From assembly GCA_003008705.1 (NCBI GenBank), contig PDUO01000004.1, forward strand, positions 186,001 to 250,000: DNA of 64,000 nucleotides, read 5' to 3'. Numbering within the stretch: position 1 is the stretch's first letter; every line of letters begins with the position of its first letter. The notes beneath the pieces are model-generated. The model ran no database searches and was not told where the DNA came from. It saw nothing but the letters and a program-made list of their open reading frames with translations. The DNA comes from Pezicula radicicola. Lineage: Eukaryota > Ascomycota > Leotiomycetes > Helotiales > Dermateaceae. Of this stretch, positions 20,909 to 32,476 are shown one piece after another. The position numbers were made by a program, and so were the translations under genes.

Positions 20909-22994
20909 CGAGTCTCTGGTTGCTACAGTGTCTGCAAATATTGTCCTTCGGCAATAGTTATCTTTGTGTTGCTATATTTGACCACTGCATTAAAGGATGG
21001 ATGATGAAATCGCGGATAGCTGTCTGTCGTGTTTGGTTTGGTACGATTTAGCTCGTACCTGAGAGGGTGAAGGAAGAACGCAGTGTGGCGTATCTCGTTC
21101 GAAGAATGCAGAATCTTTGGAGATGGCTGGTGTTTGGGATGGTAAGATGTCAACGGAAAATCTGGTCTGACAAGGGCCCTCAGCTAGAATCATGTCGATC
21201 GAGGCTAGAATAATAGAGCGTCGACCGCAGCCCGTAAGTTAAAAGGTTTATAACTAGCTTCTTATTACCTAACGCTTCTATCAGTATCACAATAATTATA
21301 TATGAAAGTGCGTAGAAGATGTTGAATGGAATGATTATGGGGAGTAACATGTGGGAACAAGGCGTTGTATTGTGTGTTTTGTAAAGAGCAAAGAGAGCTC
21401 GGGGCGTGCTATTTCTAGTAGCTAAGCGAGGGCAAACAGGCAAACATGACCCAATCGAGTATTCCGGTCAACCGAAGAAGTAATACTTCCCTACCTTGGC
21501 TTGTAGGAAGTACAGCCTTAACAAGAGACCTTCATATCGTCTTTATTATATTTTTTATTTGGTTAGAGCCCTTAACCTTCACATTGAGCGAACCGAGCCC
21601 GCCCGTAAAAGCCGGTCTCTTGATTGAGCTTCTCTACCACCAGTCAGCCTTCCCCAGCTCAAAATCGATGATCCGGAAGGATCCGAATAAGTTTTGTTCT
21701 GAATATCATTTTTGTACGTCATCATATCAGTGGCGGCAAGACGACCCGACCAGTACGTTTGTTGCTCGCGTACTAGCAAGATCCTTCCTTCTATCTCCGA
21801 GCCAATGCCGTCAAGAAGAGCGTCAAACACGACGCTCCTGTATCAAACCCCAACACCAACTTCTTTCAAGAAATTTGATATCGATGCCCGAGTCAAACAT
21901 CTTAAAATCAACGTCCAGAACTTTCAAGATGATATCGCAGATATCCCTCAATGCATCAATTGTTAGTAGGTTTAGCGTTTTAAAAGCCATCACGATTAAC
22001 GAAAACCATCTTCACACCCATCATCCCATCATCAAACGGTCTAAAAAACAAGCCTTCAGGAATTTACTCCAAGCCTTTCTAAGAAGCTCCCGATTCATCG
22101 AAGCCAAGCCATATCCGTTACGGTCTGAGTCTGCACCGGCAAGCAAGGTATGGACATTATTGGGCACAGCACCCTCTTTTCAGGGGCTGTTGGAGCCACC
22201 ATCTGCCACGGCGGCTGCAACTACAATGGGCCCAAAAGAAATACTGTATTCTAGAAATAACCGTAGAGATTATACAGTGGGCCGATCTAAGGTGCAGCAA
22301 GGCGTAGGTATGCATTGTGATTAGGTCGTCCGAACTTATGGGTGGCGACCTGTCACTGACCCCGTATTCTACGGTAGGCCATCGACCAACTAGATTTAAT
22401 TAAGTTCCACGGAAGTGCCTGACAGGAAAAGCCGACAGAAAAGCCATGAGGATATATCCATGGGATTCAGTGGGTGATAAGTTGGTAGCAGACAGTCTCT
22501 GAGGGTGTTTTAGACCTTTTAGCACCTGTCAAGCGACCAGAACAGGTCTCGGTATGCTCGGCTTGGCTCCACCGAATGAGCTCCGTAGGGCCGGCGTATC
22601 CACCGGCACTCCACCCCTGCGACGGGAGCCGTAGCACATTACTGTAGGGTATCGAAACGTGTGATCTCCGGTCCCCTGCGTGTGGATTTGTGGATTCGAT
22701 GTTTGTTTGAGGATATCAAAAAATCGAACGATGTACGATGTACTTTTGCGTCAACTTCATGCATCTATAAGTGACCTTTCGTCCGGTGTGCCAGCACTGC
22801 TAGAATACTGTACGCTCGTTCTCCTGTTTGTTACTCCTTCTCAACCTAACCCATTCATTGCCAGCAGCCGGTCTGATTCGATTCTCTTCTTGACGTGTGT
22901 AATCCCTTTTAACTCTCATTACTACTTTCTATATCGCAGTGCTGTGCACATTTTCAAGACAATTTCCTCCGAATACACTACAACAAAATCAAAA
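20909..22994. other. gene-poor stretch with one long unexplained frame
   Basis: Includes the anonymous 292-codon frame listed separately, and 22325-22994 upstream of the Egh16-like gene. The latter has a GC-richer patch near 22540-22680 and a pyrimidine-rich leader ending in an A-run at the start codon, a typical fungal promoter/leader. Confidence 0.4.
21446..22324 (+). CDS. unrecognised 292-codon ORF (doubtful)
   Basis: An ATG-started frame of 292 codons on the plus strand. The product is Ser/Arg/His-rich with one hydrophobic stretch near its start (IVFIIFFIWLEPLTFTL) and no recognisable domain. An overlapping frame at 21712-21966 contains a more protein-like segment (FKKFDIDARVKHLKINVQNF), so the region might be a frameshifted remnant. 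It lies between a transcription-factor pseudogene and an intact secreted-protein gene. The length is larger than expected by chance, but composition gives no support. Confidence 0.2.
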   Translation: MTQSSIPVNRRSNTSLPWLVGSTALTRDLHIVFIIFFIWLEPLTFTLSEPSPPVKAGLLIELLYHQSAFPSSKSMIRKDPNKFCSEYHFCTSSYQWRQDDPTSTFVARVLARSFLLSPSQCRQEERQTRRSCIKPQHQLLSRNLISMPESNILKSTSRTFKMISQISLNASIVSRFSVLKAITINENHLHTHHPIIKRSKKQAFRNLLQAFLRSSRFIEAKPYPLRSESAPASKVWTLLGTAPSFQGLLEPPSATAAATTMGPKEILYSRNNRRDYTVGRSKVQQGVGMHCD

Positions 22995-23991
22995 ATGCCT
23001 TCTATTAGACAGATACTCTTCGCCGCTCCGGCCATGTTCGCCGCCGTAGCTCACGCCCAGGGAGTCATCACCAGTGCTCAAGGAACTAAGGGGTCGCCAG
23101 CCAGTCTGCCTCTGCAAGTCGACCTGACAAAGTCAGACGCCAACATCATCAATGTTGACGAGATCACTACCAACGTCGTCAACGAGTGTGGGCGGACTTT
23201 ACTCGGCGGTAACATCGACGTTGGTGCGAACACCGAGGATCAGTTGGGTAACAAGACTGTCACATCCGTCACCAAGGGTAGCACCGTTTCTGTGACTATC
23301 GATCAGCTCGACGCCAATGGCGCCGGTCCTTACACTTGTGATCTTGACCCTACTGGCAACTCCATCGGTGCCACAGGCCAGACAAACCTCACTACCACGG
23401 AGAAGGACTCAGGTAATGGGGCTATCACCCTTTCTGTCACCATGCCATCAGATCTAGCATGCATCGGAGGTAAGTCTCTTACTTCCCTTCTATAAAACTC
23501 ATAAATATAAAAGTAACTAACACAAAAACCCAGCCTCAACCGGAAATGTCTGCACCGTCCGTTGTTTCAACACCGCAGCAGCCGGTCCCTTCGGTGGCTG
23601 CTTCGCTGTCCAACAAACAGACACCACAGCAAACAAGAACACCCCACAAAACATCGTGACAGCCCAGACTCTCTCCGGTGTCCTGGACCAAATCGCTCAA
23701 AACCAGAAGGATCTCCCAGCTGCCGTCAAGTCCGTCCAAAACGCTGCTACTGTAGACCAGCAAGGAGTTTTGGCCGTCGATGAGCTCCTCAATATCGACA
23801 GCACTGCATCTGCTACTGCTGGTGTTGCTAGCACCTCTGCTGCTACTGCTAAGGCAACTTCTGCTGCTACTGGTAAGACTGGAAAGAGTGGAAAGGGAAA
23901 TGCTTCAAAGGGTACCACTACTGCTACTACAGCTAAGGGTGGAAAGAATGCGAACGCGAATGCTAAGGGTGCTAGAGCTTTTGTTGCTTAA
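22995..23991 (+). CDS. secreted Egh16/GAS-like protein
   Basis: Two exons, 22995-23469 and 23534-23991 (64-nt GT-AG intron, phase 1), encode 310 residues. An N-terminal signal peptide (about residues 1-21, ending VAHA-QG) precedes a domain with GVITSAQGTKGSPASLPLQ, NVVNECGRTLLGGNIDVG and SVTIDQLDANGAGPYTCDLD, characteristic of the fungal Egh16/GAS1-GAS2 family (DUF3129), first noted as appressorium- or infection-stage secreted proteins. Several cysteines (ECGR, YTCD, ACIGG, NVCTVRCF, GGCF) suggest disulfides. The last 70 residues are Ala/Thr/Lys/Gly-rich and probably disordered. No hydrophobic C-terminal GPI signal is seen. The start has an A-rich context (AAAAATGCC). Biochemical function is unknown, and a role in surface interaction is inferred from the family. 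Confidence 0.88.
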
Positions 23992-25229
23992 GTTTTTTAT
24001 GCTGAGATCGCGGAATGAATGAGATGGATACCAAAGTCTTTTTTTCGTTTTTAATATGGAACTGTGGCTACGTAACGGGACAGTTTACAATTTCAGTGTG
24101 ATTTATGTATGTATGTATATATAGGAGATGATATAGAAAGGATGACACAGGATGACACAAAAACTTTTAGCGGCCTTATTTTCATTTCATGTGCCTTTCG
24201 CACTGTAGGTAATTTTTAATAATTACAAGTGCGATTATGTTGCAAGTTTTAAACTTCGCAGGCCACCATTATTTATGTTCTCAACTTTCAGTTAAAGGAT
24301 TTATTGCTTCTAAGAGCTAGGAAAGTACTGTATATATCCTGTTGAACTATATTGTCCTCACTTAGCCACTACATAGAGCCCTTCGGTGCTTGAGCTCTAC
24401 TTGCTTGCTCAGCACGCAGAATATAACAACTTTACCTACATGCTGCTCCTATAAATATTCCATTTCGCGTAGCCGTAATATTGCGACTGTTATGACAGTC
24501 ATGTGATTTAATTCTTGAGAACTAAACGATCTATATAGTAGGACTAGCAATGAGAAACTAGAGCGGTACAGCTTGAATGGTGAGCTTAGCAACTCCAAAT
24601 TAATAATTGAATTAGCTAAATCCATGATTGAGTAAGTTGCTTAAACTAAGGTACAATATGTTAGTAATATTCTAGGTTCTTGAACATAGGTAGTTATATC
24701 TATACCTGCTCTATGTACTCTTTATATATATAGTAACTCTAGGAGGTAATTAATTTATTAAGAGTTCTAAATGTTGCTTTGCTAACTTTAGTGACTTGTA
24801 TGTATGACTTAACTAGTAATAACAAGCTCCACGTAGTGAGGAACTAATCACAAGCTAAAGGGCACTTGACACTTAACATATTAAAATTATCTAGTTTTTG
24901 CATCAGGCTAAATCACATTGTTCGCGTGATATAGTTCACAGGCTAGTAGAGCAAACAAAATCCAGGCAAAACTAGTATGTGCCATTAGAGAACAGATTGA
25001 ATTTAGTCCAGTTTTCAAATGAACTGGACATATTCTTTTTGAATATATAATTCCTAGTTCTTACTTCCTAATAAACTTTTCTATTCTCCAAAATCTCCAT
25101 TCGATTCGAATACCCAAACGCACTTTTCAGCGTTCTCAACTGGCATTTCGAAACGTCTTACGAAGCAAACTTTCTACATTCACATCAAACATCCATACCG
25201 ACGTAGAAAACTCGTTCATACCAGCAATC
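23992..25229. other. AT-rich intergenic
   Basis: No gene seen. Contains a short duplicated GGATGACACA near 24140-24160 and a hairpin with GTCCAGTT/AACTGGAC arms at about 25006-25029. Should hold the 3' UTR of the secreted-protein gene and the promoter of the amidoligase-like gene. Confidence 0.5.
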
Positions 25230-26792
25230 ATGTCAGATACATCAGCCAATCGTCGTACAAACCCAACACCCCTCCAAAAGTCTAACCTAACCTTCGGCGT
25301 CGAATTCGAATTCGCCCTAGTAGCACTGGAAGGCACAGAGGACCCCCATCCAAACGACACCCGACTCGCCTACGGCCTCGACTACAACCCCCAAAAGTAC
25401 GATCTCGCCAACCCCACAGCAAAACCGCACCCAACAAAAAATCCCTACACCCTAAAAGAAACAAGCAAACGAGACTCAGGCTACACCTCCCTAAAAGACT
25501 GGGAAGAATACATGACAACACCACCGGTCTGGCCAGTAATAATGTCCGAAGGAATCCAAAGACATTGGGATGAATGGGCAGCCCAAGAAGATGAAATACA
25601 ACCAGAATGGGCAACAAATGTACCCTGGACACCACCAATACCAGCACAAGATATCTGGTATAAACATCAACATGGACGAGGAGTAGTTCACGCTCAAGAA
25701 CATATAGTCAACACATTAACACGAGCCGGATTCCCAGCACGAATAGGAGGAAAAAATGATACTCCAGATATCATATCTTATAACTGGATAATCACACTTG
25801 ATAAAACGATAGCGGGAGATCATCTAGATGATAAATATGTTAAATTTCCTATCGAGATTACTTCTCCTCCTTATTCATTTACCTCGGAAAATATCCAAAG
25901 GGTTATGAGTGTTTGTAGGTTATTAACGAGGACTTATCGGATTAATGTTAATGATTCTTGTGGGTTACACGTACATATCGGACAAAGAAATAAAGGATTT
26001 TCTTTCGATATAATCAAGAATCTCTTTGCTATACTCTGGACTTTTGAACCTCAGATAAATACTCTACATCCTGTTCATCGATTAAAAAATTCTCATTTCG
26101 CTTATAATCTTCGAACGGATAGCGATCTTGCTTCTATGTTTTTAACTCCTTTTCAAGGTTTGATGAAACTTGGGAGTATTGGTGTTGGAAATGAAGACGA
26201 GTTTTTTGGTTTGGTTAATAGTTCTACGGGTTATAAGGCTGCTTATAATACTAAGTATATAAGGAAGCCGTATAGGTATGCGTATAAGAGGACGGTTGAG
26301 TTTAGACAACATGAGGGGACTTTGGATCCTGAACGTGTTGAGAATTGGATTCAGGTGTGTGCTGGTTTGGTTTTTTATGCTGCGAATAAAAGTACGGAGG
26401 ATTTGATGGAAGTTTTGAAGGAGATGGTTGGGTATTCTGTTGGGAGATTTCCGGTTCAGGAGGTTTTGAAGTTTTTTGGTTTGGGGGATCAGGCGAAGTT
26501 TTATGAGGAACGCCTTGAGATGTGGGAATATGGTGCTGAAGGGGGGAGAGGAAAGATTTGGGATTCTATGATGGAGAGGAATTGTGAGTTTGAGGGGGAG
26601 AGTGGTTTTGAGGGTCTTGTTGGTGAGGGTTTCATCGAGGATGGTTCGTCTGCTTCTGAAGGAGGTTGGGCTGAGGCTGAGGGGAGAAGTTGTGTTCGGT
26701 GTTTGATCAAATCTGATTCGGCTAGTTCTGAAGGAAGTTGGGGTTGGGGTGAGGATTCGATAGGAGAAGGCTATGTGGAGGTTGGGTGGTGA
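25230..26792 (+). CDS. putative amidoligase enzyme (Amidoligase_2 family)
   Basis: A single uninterrupted frame of 520 residues. FGVEFEF (residues 22-28), the metal-binding segment FPIEITSPP (about 206-214), CGLHVHIGQRN (244-254) and TVEFRQHEGTLDPERVENW (355-373) are the hallmark motifs of the Amidoligase_2 family, COOH-NH2 ligases with the glutamine-synthetase / gamma-glutamylcysteine-ligase catalytic fold. Members are predicted to couple ATP hydrolysis to amide-bond formation; few have been characterised and the fungal ones are essentially unstudied. The last 90 residues are Gly/Glu/Ser-rich, with a repeated SSASEGGW/SASSEGSW motif. No signal peptide is evident, so cytoplasmic action is likely. 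Codon use changes sharply along the gene, from C/A-ending at the start to G/T-ending at the end. The ATG at 25230 is the first before the conserved core. Confidence 0.88.
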   Translation: MSDTSANRRTNPTPLQKSNLTFGVEFEFALVALEGTEDPHPNDTRLAYGLDYNPQKYDLANPTAKPHPTKNPYTLKETSKRDSGYTSLKDWEEYMTTPPVWPVIMSEGIQRHWDEWAAQEDEIQPEWATNVPWTPPIPAQDIWYKHQHGRGVVHAQEHIVNTLTRAGFPARIGGKNDTPDIISYNWIITLDKTIAGDHLDDKYVKFPIEITSPPYSFTSENIQRVMSVCRLLTRTYRINVNDSCGLHVHIGQRNKGFSFDIIKNLFAILWTFEPQINTLHPVHRLKNSHFAYNLRTDSDLASMFLTPFQGLMKLGSIGVGNEDEFFGLVNSSTGYKAAYNTKYIRKPYRYAYKRTVEFRQHEGTLDPERVENWIQVCAGLVFYAANKSTEDLMEVLKEMVGYSVGRFPVQEVLKFFGLGDQAKFYEERLEMWEYGAEGGRGKIWDSMMERNCEFEGESGFEGLVGEGFIEDGSSASEGGWAEAEGRSCVRCLIKSDSASSEGSWGWGEDSIGEGYVEVGW

Positions 26793-27464
26793 AAAAAAAA
26801 CATGATTAGGTAGTATCTTTTGGATAAATTGTGGTTCATAGGATTTTGAAACCGCGTTTGATGGGAGTTATGGTCAGGGAAACAAAAATATAGATTTAAT
26901 GTAGATATAAAAATGGATGAGTAAGTGCACAGTGTGGAAATAAAAAGTATATCCCATGATTCTCACAAAGAACAGAATGTGTTACAAATAAAAGTATTAT
27001 TAATTTCGTCTATTCAGCAGAAGAAAGTACCAACGAAAACCAATACAGAGTTTAACGTAGATTCCCATTGGCGAGCGACAAGCGACGAGACCAAAAGATG
27101 AGAACAGTGTCAAAGTTACACCAAACCAGTAGCGCTACAGTACAACTAAAGTCATAATCACAAATAAGAAGCTGTCAAGTTTTTGAAGAAAAAAAAAACT
27201 AGGAATTGAAAAATCTAGGAATTGAAAAATCTCTTGTATTACAGTTGAGTTGGCATCATTGCTATTTTAGATACATTACGAGTAGGCTGGTATCGCTTCC
27301 CAGAAGCACACCACCTTATATATTACATATAACAAACAAAAATACCCTATATTAAGAGCAGCCAACCATTATACCAATCCCTTGTAAATAACTCTTATTT
27401 CGCAAGAGCACATGACATCATTGCACCTCTTATCACTTAGCATGATCGAGACGCTATTAATTTA
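26793..27464. other. convergent 3' intergenic region
   Basis: Lies between two convergent genes. AT-rich, with the duplicated segment AGGAATTGAAAAATCT at about 27200-27232. No gene seen. Confidence 0.5.
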
Positions 27465-28420
27465 TTAATTTCGTCTCGAAGATTTCCGATTTGCCGGTCT
27501 AGATGGTCGATCTGATGTTTGTGACGAATTTGCTTCTGGGATATTACTCGGTAGTGGAGGAAATTCACTAAAATAGGTTCGAGCATGAGTTTGTGCTGGT
27601 GGAGAGTGGTGGCATCCCTGAGGGGGTAGTTGAGTTGAAGAAGCTCTTCTACTTGCCTTTAGAGAATTACTCTGTACTAGGGCACGGGTATTCGAAGAGT
27701 CTGTGGTAGCTTTCCATGCAGTCGACGTATAGGGGTATGACTGAGGCGCTAGTTGAGGAGCCGTGTGAAGTGCTGGTCGAAGAGACGAAGTTTTAGGAGG
27801 TTCTATTGTAACGTACTCCCATTTCCCCCTCACTTCCCGAAAACCCACTCGCTTCATAAGCAACTCATACGAACACTTATCCAAGATGAAATCAGCTCGA
27901 TGAGAAAGTTTGGCTCGTGGGCTACGCCAGTCTTTCTTATTTGCCATGAAGTTTCTGAAGCGATGGATTGGTAGTCTATAAGTGTGGGGGAGATAAAAAT
28001 AGTTCTGGATTGCCATCCTTTGATTGTATGCAAAGCTGTACTGTGGTGGTGGGCTGATACCTTCAGCGAATTGTGCCAAAATAGGTGAGAATTGAGTATC
28101 TCCTGGTGGGAAATTATTGGGATTATAATAACGGTTGAAATCACGTAGTGGGGTGCGGTGGAGAGTTGTGGTCTAAATTGTGGTTAGTTTTATATACTCT
28201 ATCTGAGATAGATATAGTCGAAACTTACACTTCCAAAAACGATCCCCTGCTCTCCTGATGCCTGTTGGTCGATCTGGAGTACCACAATAGGGTGTTTATA
28301 CAACGAAGAGTTACTTGTGCATAACCCTTTGCATCTGGGATTTTCACACCTTGGAATGTAACCGTTATTCTGTCTTTTCTGTATAAGGAGTATAGAGCCG
28401 ACAGCAACATTGGTATTCAT
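27465..28420 (-). CDS. uncharacterised fungal protein
   Basis: Two exons on the minus strand (28420-28229 and 28172-27465), with a 56-nt GT-AG intron (phase 0), encode 299 residues. The N-terminal part (AVGSILLIQKRQNNGYIPR, a small Cys cluster CENPRCKGLC, then KHPIVVLQIDQQ) looks like a compact beta domain. The middle has LPHTYRLPIHRFRNF and SYELLMKRVGFRE, and the rest is Ser/Pro/Arg-rich and probably disordered. I recognise no named domain. The exon junction restores an unbroken frame through TTTLHRTPLRDFNRYYN, which supports the gene model. A possible 3' splice site (TTTCAG) a few bases before the chosen ATG means an upstream exon cannot be excluded. It is convergent with the amidoligase-like gene. 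Confidence 0.7.
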
Positions 28421-28704
28421 GTTGAACTGTGCTTCCTGAAATGAATGGAAATTAAAGGAGGGTCTATCCTAGAACGAAACTGGTATAAAAAGGTATAATG
28501 AGCGTAAAGGAACAAGAAGCGAAATCTCAAATATAGTCAGAAAGAAATTGTTGGGAAGTGAAAAGAAAAGATGGACTTGCCAGAGAAGTTGAATAGAATG
28601 TCACGAGCCTCTCCAGCATCCATAAGTACTTCTTATAGATGTATGTCAAGAGCTTAAAAAGATGAGATGCAGTTGAGAGAGGTTTCATGGCCGGGGGTTT
28701 AAGA

Positions 28705-29180
28705 CTCGAAACACCCAAGTCCATTGTTCAGTTCACCTAATGTTTCTCGACTTTAAAGAAAATCTCACTTCTAAAAGATATCTTACAGGAACTAAGAAAA
28801 ACCTCATCTAACACAGATTTAACCTTCTAAAGGAAGTTAAAACACACAAATCAATTGTTCTATGTATCTATCTATGTCTTTCGAGTTTAAAATTACTCTC
28901 AGTTCTACGATAACTTAGACAAGAGATAGCTTTATTCTGCTCAGATTAAGAGAGGTTTCATCTCCACTAATAATGAATGGCCTTAAGTATTCGAAACCAA
29001 TACTCTATATCTATAACAAACTAAAATTTCACAACTCGAAAGACACAAATAAATTATCCAGTTCACCTTATATTTCTCAACTGTTAAAAAAGACCTCACA
29101 TATAAAAGAAATCCTATAACCACTTACAATATCCTAATCTATCACAGACTCAGCTAGCCGTCCAAAAGAAGTTGAAAAAT
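28705..29180. repeat. diverged direct repeats (three copies)
   Basis: A segment with CTCGAAA, then a CAATTGTT- or TTATCCAGTT-like motif, TTTCTCAACT, TAAAAGAAATC and ending AAAGAAGTTGAAA appears near 28708-28845 and again near 29036-29178 at roughly 70-80 percent similarity. A partial middle copy starts near 28845. A flanking AGAGAGGTTTCAT also occurs twice (about 28676 and 28950). Period is irregular (about 140-190 bp). Confidence 0.55.
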
Positions 29181-32100
29181 ATATCACTAAGGTTCACCAA
29201 GGTTCTATTAAAATTTTCCGCACCGCCCGAATCAGCCTCTTGACTTCGAAAGTAAAACCCTTTATTTCTAAAGAAGGATGTCTTATCTTTAAAAAGGCCT
29301 TCCTGTATACTCTGTAAACCACATTACCTACGTTTCAGCCCCTACGTCGCTAAGGACACAAAGAAACTCCATTAAGTGATACGAATACGAATAAAGGCAA
29401 TGTCTTACACTGAGTAATTGAACATTTAAACATCTATTGATTATAAGAGTATTAGGAATATTAGATATTAACAACTCTATTGTTAATCGTGGGCATACTT
29501 GTTTAGAAATGGGCGTAATGCGAAGAAAAAGAAAAGAGAAAAGGCGGATGACGCTGCTGATATAGGCGCCAATTAAAACACAAACGTAAATAGGATACCA
29601 CTTCCAATAACACTAATAATGTATGGTCAAGAGGGAGCGCGTGGAAGTACTGAAGTCAAGAAACTAGCCCAGTTAGGATGGGTCATTCAGTAACTTGAAT
29701 GGCCTGAGTAACTTCCTTGCCTTGAGTAAATCATTCAACTTAAGCAACTCGACTGATTTCGAGACATAAGCACGGCGATCAACTCGAATCAGTGCTGTGT
29801 GATATGGTGATACAGAAAATCTTCGAGAATTGGTTTGTTGCGATTCTTTCATTGAACCTGGTTCGGTTGGGGATGAAGTCTCCCTGGGAGGCGTGAAAGA
29901 AAGTGCCTCGTAAAAGGATGGGTGGCGTGATACGTCCTGTCGTCCTTCTCCTCTGATTTACTGCTTAGCATAGCTCTTTGCCTCGGCGAAATCATGATTG
30001 TTTTCGTTCCCAACACTTGATCGGCACATGCAACCGTATGATGAAGACAATCGCTCGCCGAATGCTCCTACAAGAAGGGTCGAATGAGGAAAGAGTAGCG
30101 GGGGTATCGCATAGCAGTTCATTAACGTTATCATCGTAGTTGTCGTCGATAGTGGAGAGCTTTCGCGTTTTTGGTTTCGAGTATTTTTACCATCTGGTCA
30201 AATCCCAAATGGTAGACTGACCATGGCTCTAAAGAGCAGCATTTCGTCCTGGAGAGAGAAAGGGGAGAGGAACAAAGTTGGGAAGACGCGTACTTATGCT
30301 GTTGAAGTGGCCCTCAACCTGATACTGAGGGTCCCTTCAGATATATTGAGGAGAGTTGCTCAACGACAGACGGGGGCACACGGAGTAGGGGTCGAACAGC
30401 GGGATGGGCTGGGGTTGCATTGAGAGAAACCTTCTTTTGACGTCTGATAGATGTAGGAAGTTATTTTTGTACTGTGCCATATTTGGGAGTTTTCCTTCTG
30501 TTGAGTTTGCTGATTTTGTCGCGATGTTGAAGCTGGTGAGAAGCTTTGAGGCTTCATACTGGGGGTAACCGACAACGACGTGCATCACGATCACGTGTTA
30601 GATTACAGCCTCCTTCGAGGGTCGAAAAGGAGAACTTCTCAATCGCGATGCATTCGCTGTTTTCGTTCTTCTCTCACAGAAATGACTTCATCACAGCTCA
30701 GCCTCAGTGACATAAAACAACAACTTGGGACAAGTTGGCAACACAGCCGCAGCGGTGAAAATAAGATTGTCGCGCTTGCGATGATTCTCATCGGCATCGT
30801 AAATCTCCTCACTGGTGCGACGAAGGCCTGGTGAAAAAGACCACCCGTTCTGCACATCAAACCAGTGATTTCCGAAATATGATTCGAGGGACGAGGGAAA
30901 AAGAAACGGAAATGGGCAAATCTTCGCTCAAGCTGCCAAATCTTGAGTTTATGCGGGGGTCTCGGGCAAATAATATCAGACGAACTATGCTGATAATTGC
31001 CATCATTTAAGAAACTTGAGGGAGATGAGCGTCAAGGGCTAGCCGCCACCGTATCTCTTTATCTGAAGCAATTGCGGCGTCTGCTTCCTTGTCGATAACT
31101 AAATTTACTTGTTTGCCACAATATATTTTTTGATAACGGTCAAGAAAAATGTGACTTTGAGCTGATGTCATTCTTGGGGAAGAATTGCGAGATGATCGAG
31201 GTGGATGCCGATGAAAATTCAACGCGACGGCGCCATGTACGCTGCACTGCACAAAGTATGATAATGACTCGACTATCCGGGAGAAGAAGCAAGTTCATGA
31301 TGTTGGCGCCGGCAGAGCAATGTATGAAACATAGTGGATGCACGCTCAGCGGTCTGCTCAGGGTCCTCCCATCCCATCTCGCAGATTCTCATCTCATCTC
31401 ATGTCATCTCTCTTAACCCTCACCGGCTTCTTCATCGTGGGAAGCTTTTCCAGCACCTGCATGAAGCAAATGAAGGTCCCCCATCCAGAAAAGTTCTCGA
31501 TGTCCGAAGAATCAAGACAATCGTGCGAGGCCAATCTAGAAAATCTTGGTTTGCGGAGAGGAAAAGTCAGGTTCCAATCTCAAAAGTACCCTTGGCTGGG
31601 TGGATTCTGGAGATTTTTACTGGAGCCCCCCTCTCTGGGCGACCACTACGAAGCATAGCCGATAGTGGTGGTCTATCCGTGGATGGGGCCGTTATCGCGC
31701 GCGCCCACGAAGCCCATCACTTTTGGCTTCAGGGGGGCTGGTATTGAGAGCGTGAGTAGTGAGTGCATTTACCTGCATTACGAAAGCTTCTAGGCCTAAA
31801 TGGCACCAAGATACAAAATACAATATTCTTATTTTCGGCATTCACACGCGGCCTGGTGGACGGCGGCGATAGAGACACGTTTTTCTGTTACTCTTTCTAT
31901 CTTTGTCCCGAACGGGAACTTACATTCTGGGTGGTACTGCATTGAAGCTGACAGGCTCGTTCCTTTGACGGATCTCCTGGCATTGTCTCGCATAGTATTA
32001 AGTGTTGAGTGCCTAGAGTTGATAGTTACAGACAGTGAGGCACAAGCTTACAGGCTGAAAGTGATGCAGTGGTGCAGTATCGTACTGTAGCAAGAGAGCG

Positions 32101-32445
32101 TCCTTCGTAAGAGGCTTCAAGGGGACGGTGTGCTAAAAAGAAGCGGCGCCAACCGACGTTTCGAAACGAGCTGTACCTGGCTGTACCTGACGATCCACAG
32201 CGCCTTCTCGTGCTGGCATTAGGCTTTTATAGCGTGCATCGCGCCAATCAGATGGCGTTCCCAAGGCGTATCCAAGGCGTCCCCTCCTCTAGCGAGACCC
32301 CCTAATATCCTTTTCAGCATGGGGCACGATGCCATGAATCCACCCACCATCTCCGTTACAACCATGCTCTCTGTTCTTCCCATGGCTGCTTCTTTTTCGT
32401 ACCTGCAGGGCCTGTGGAAGATGATGAATGGTGAATGGATAGAGT

Positions 32446-32476
32446 AGTACAGTACAGTACAGTACAGTACAGTACA
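32446..32476. repeat. (AGTAC)6 microsatellite
   Basis: Six tandem copies of AGTAC, about 570 bp upstream of the secreted Ser/Thr-rich gene. Confidence 0.9.

Noticed and set aside
25282..25647. 121-codon minus-strand frame
   Set aside because: Shadow of the amidoligase gene; Leu/Arg/Gly-rich translation without motifs.
30580..30834. 84-codon frame with a short hydrophobic tail
   Set aside because: No domain, overlapped by an equal frame on the other strand, no support beyond length.
31334..31747. 137-codon frame
   Set aside because: Overlaps another frame of similar length and has no protein-like motif.
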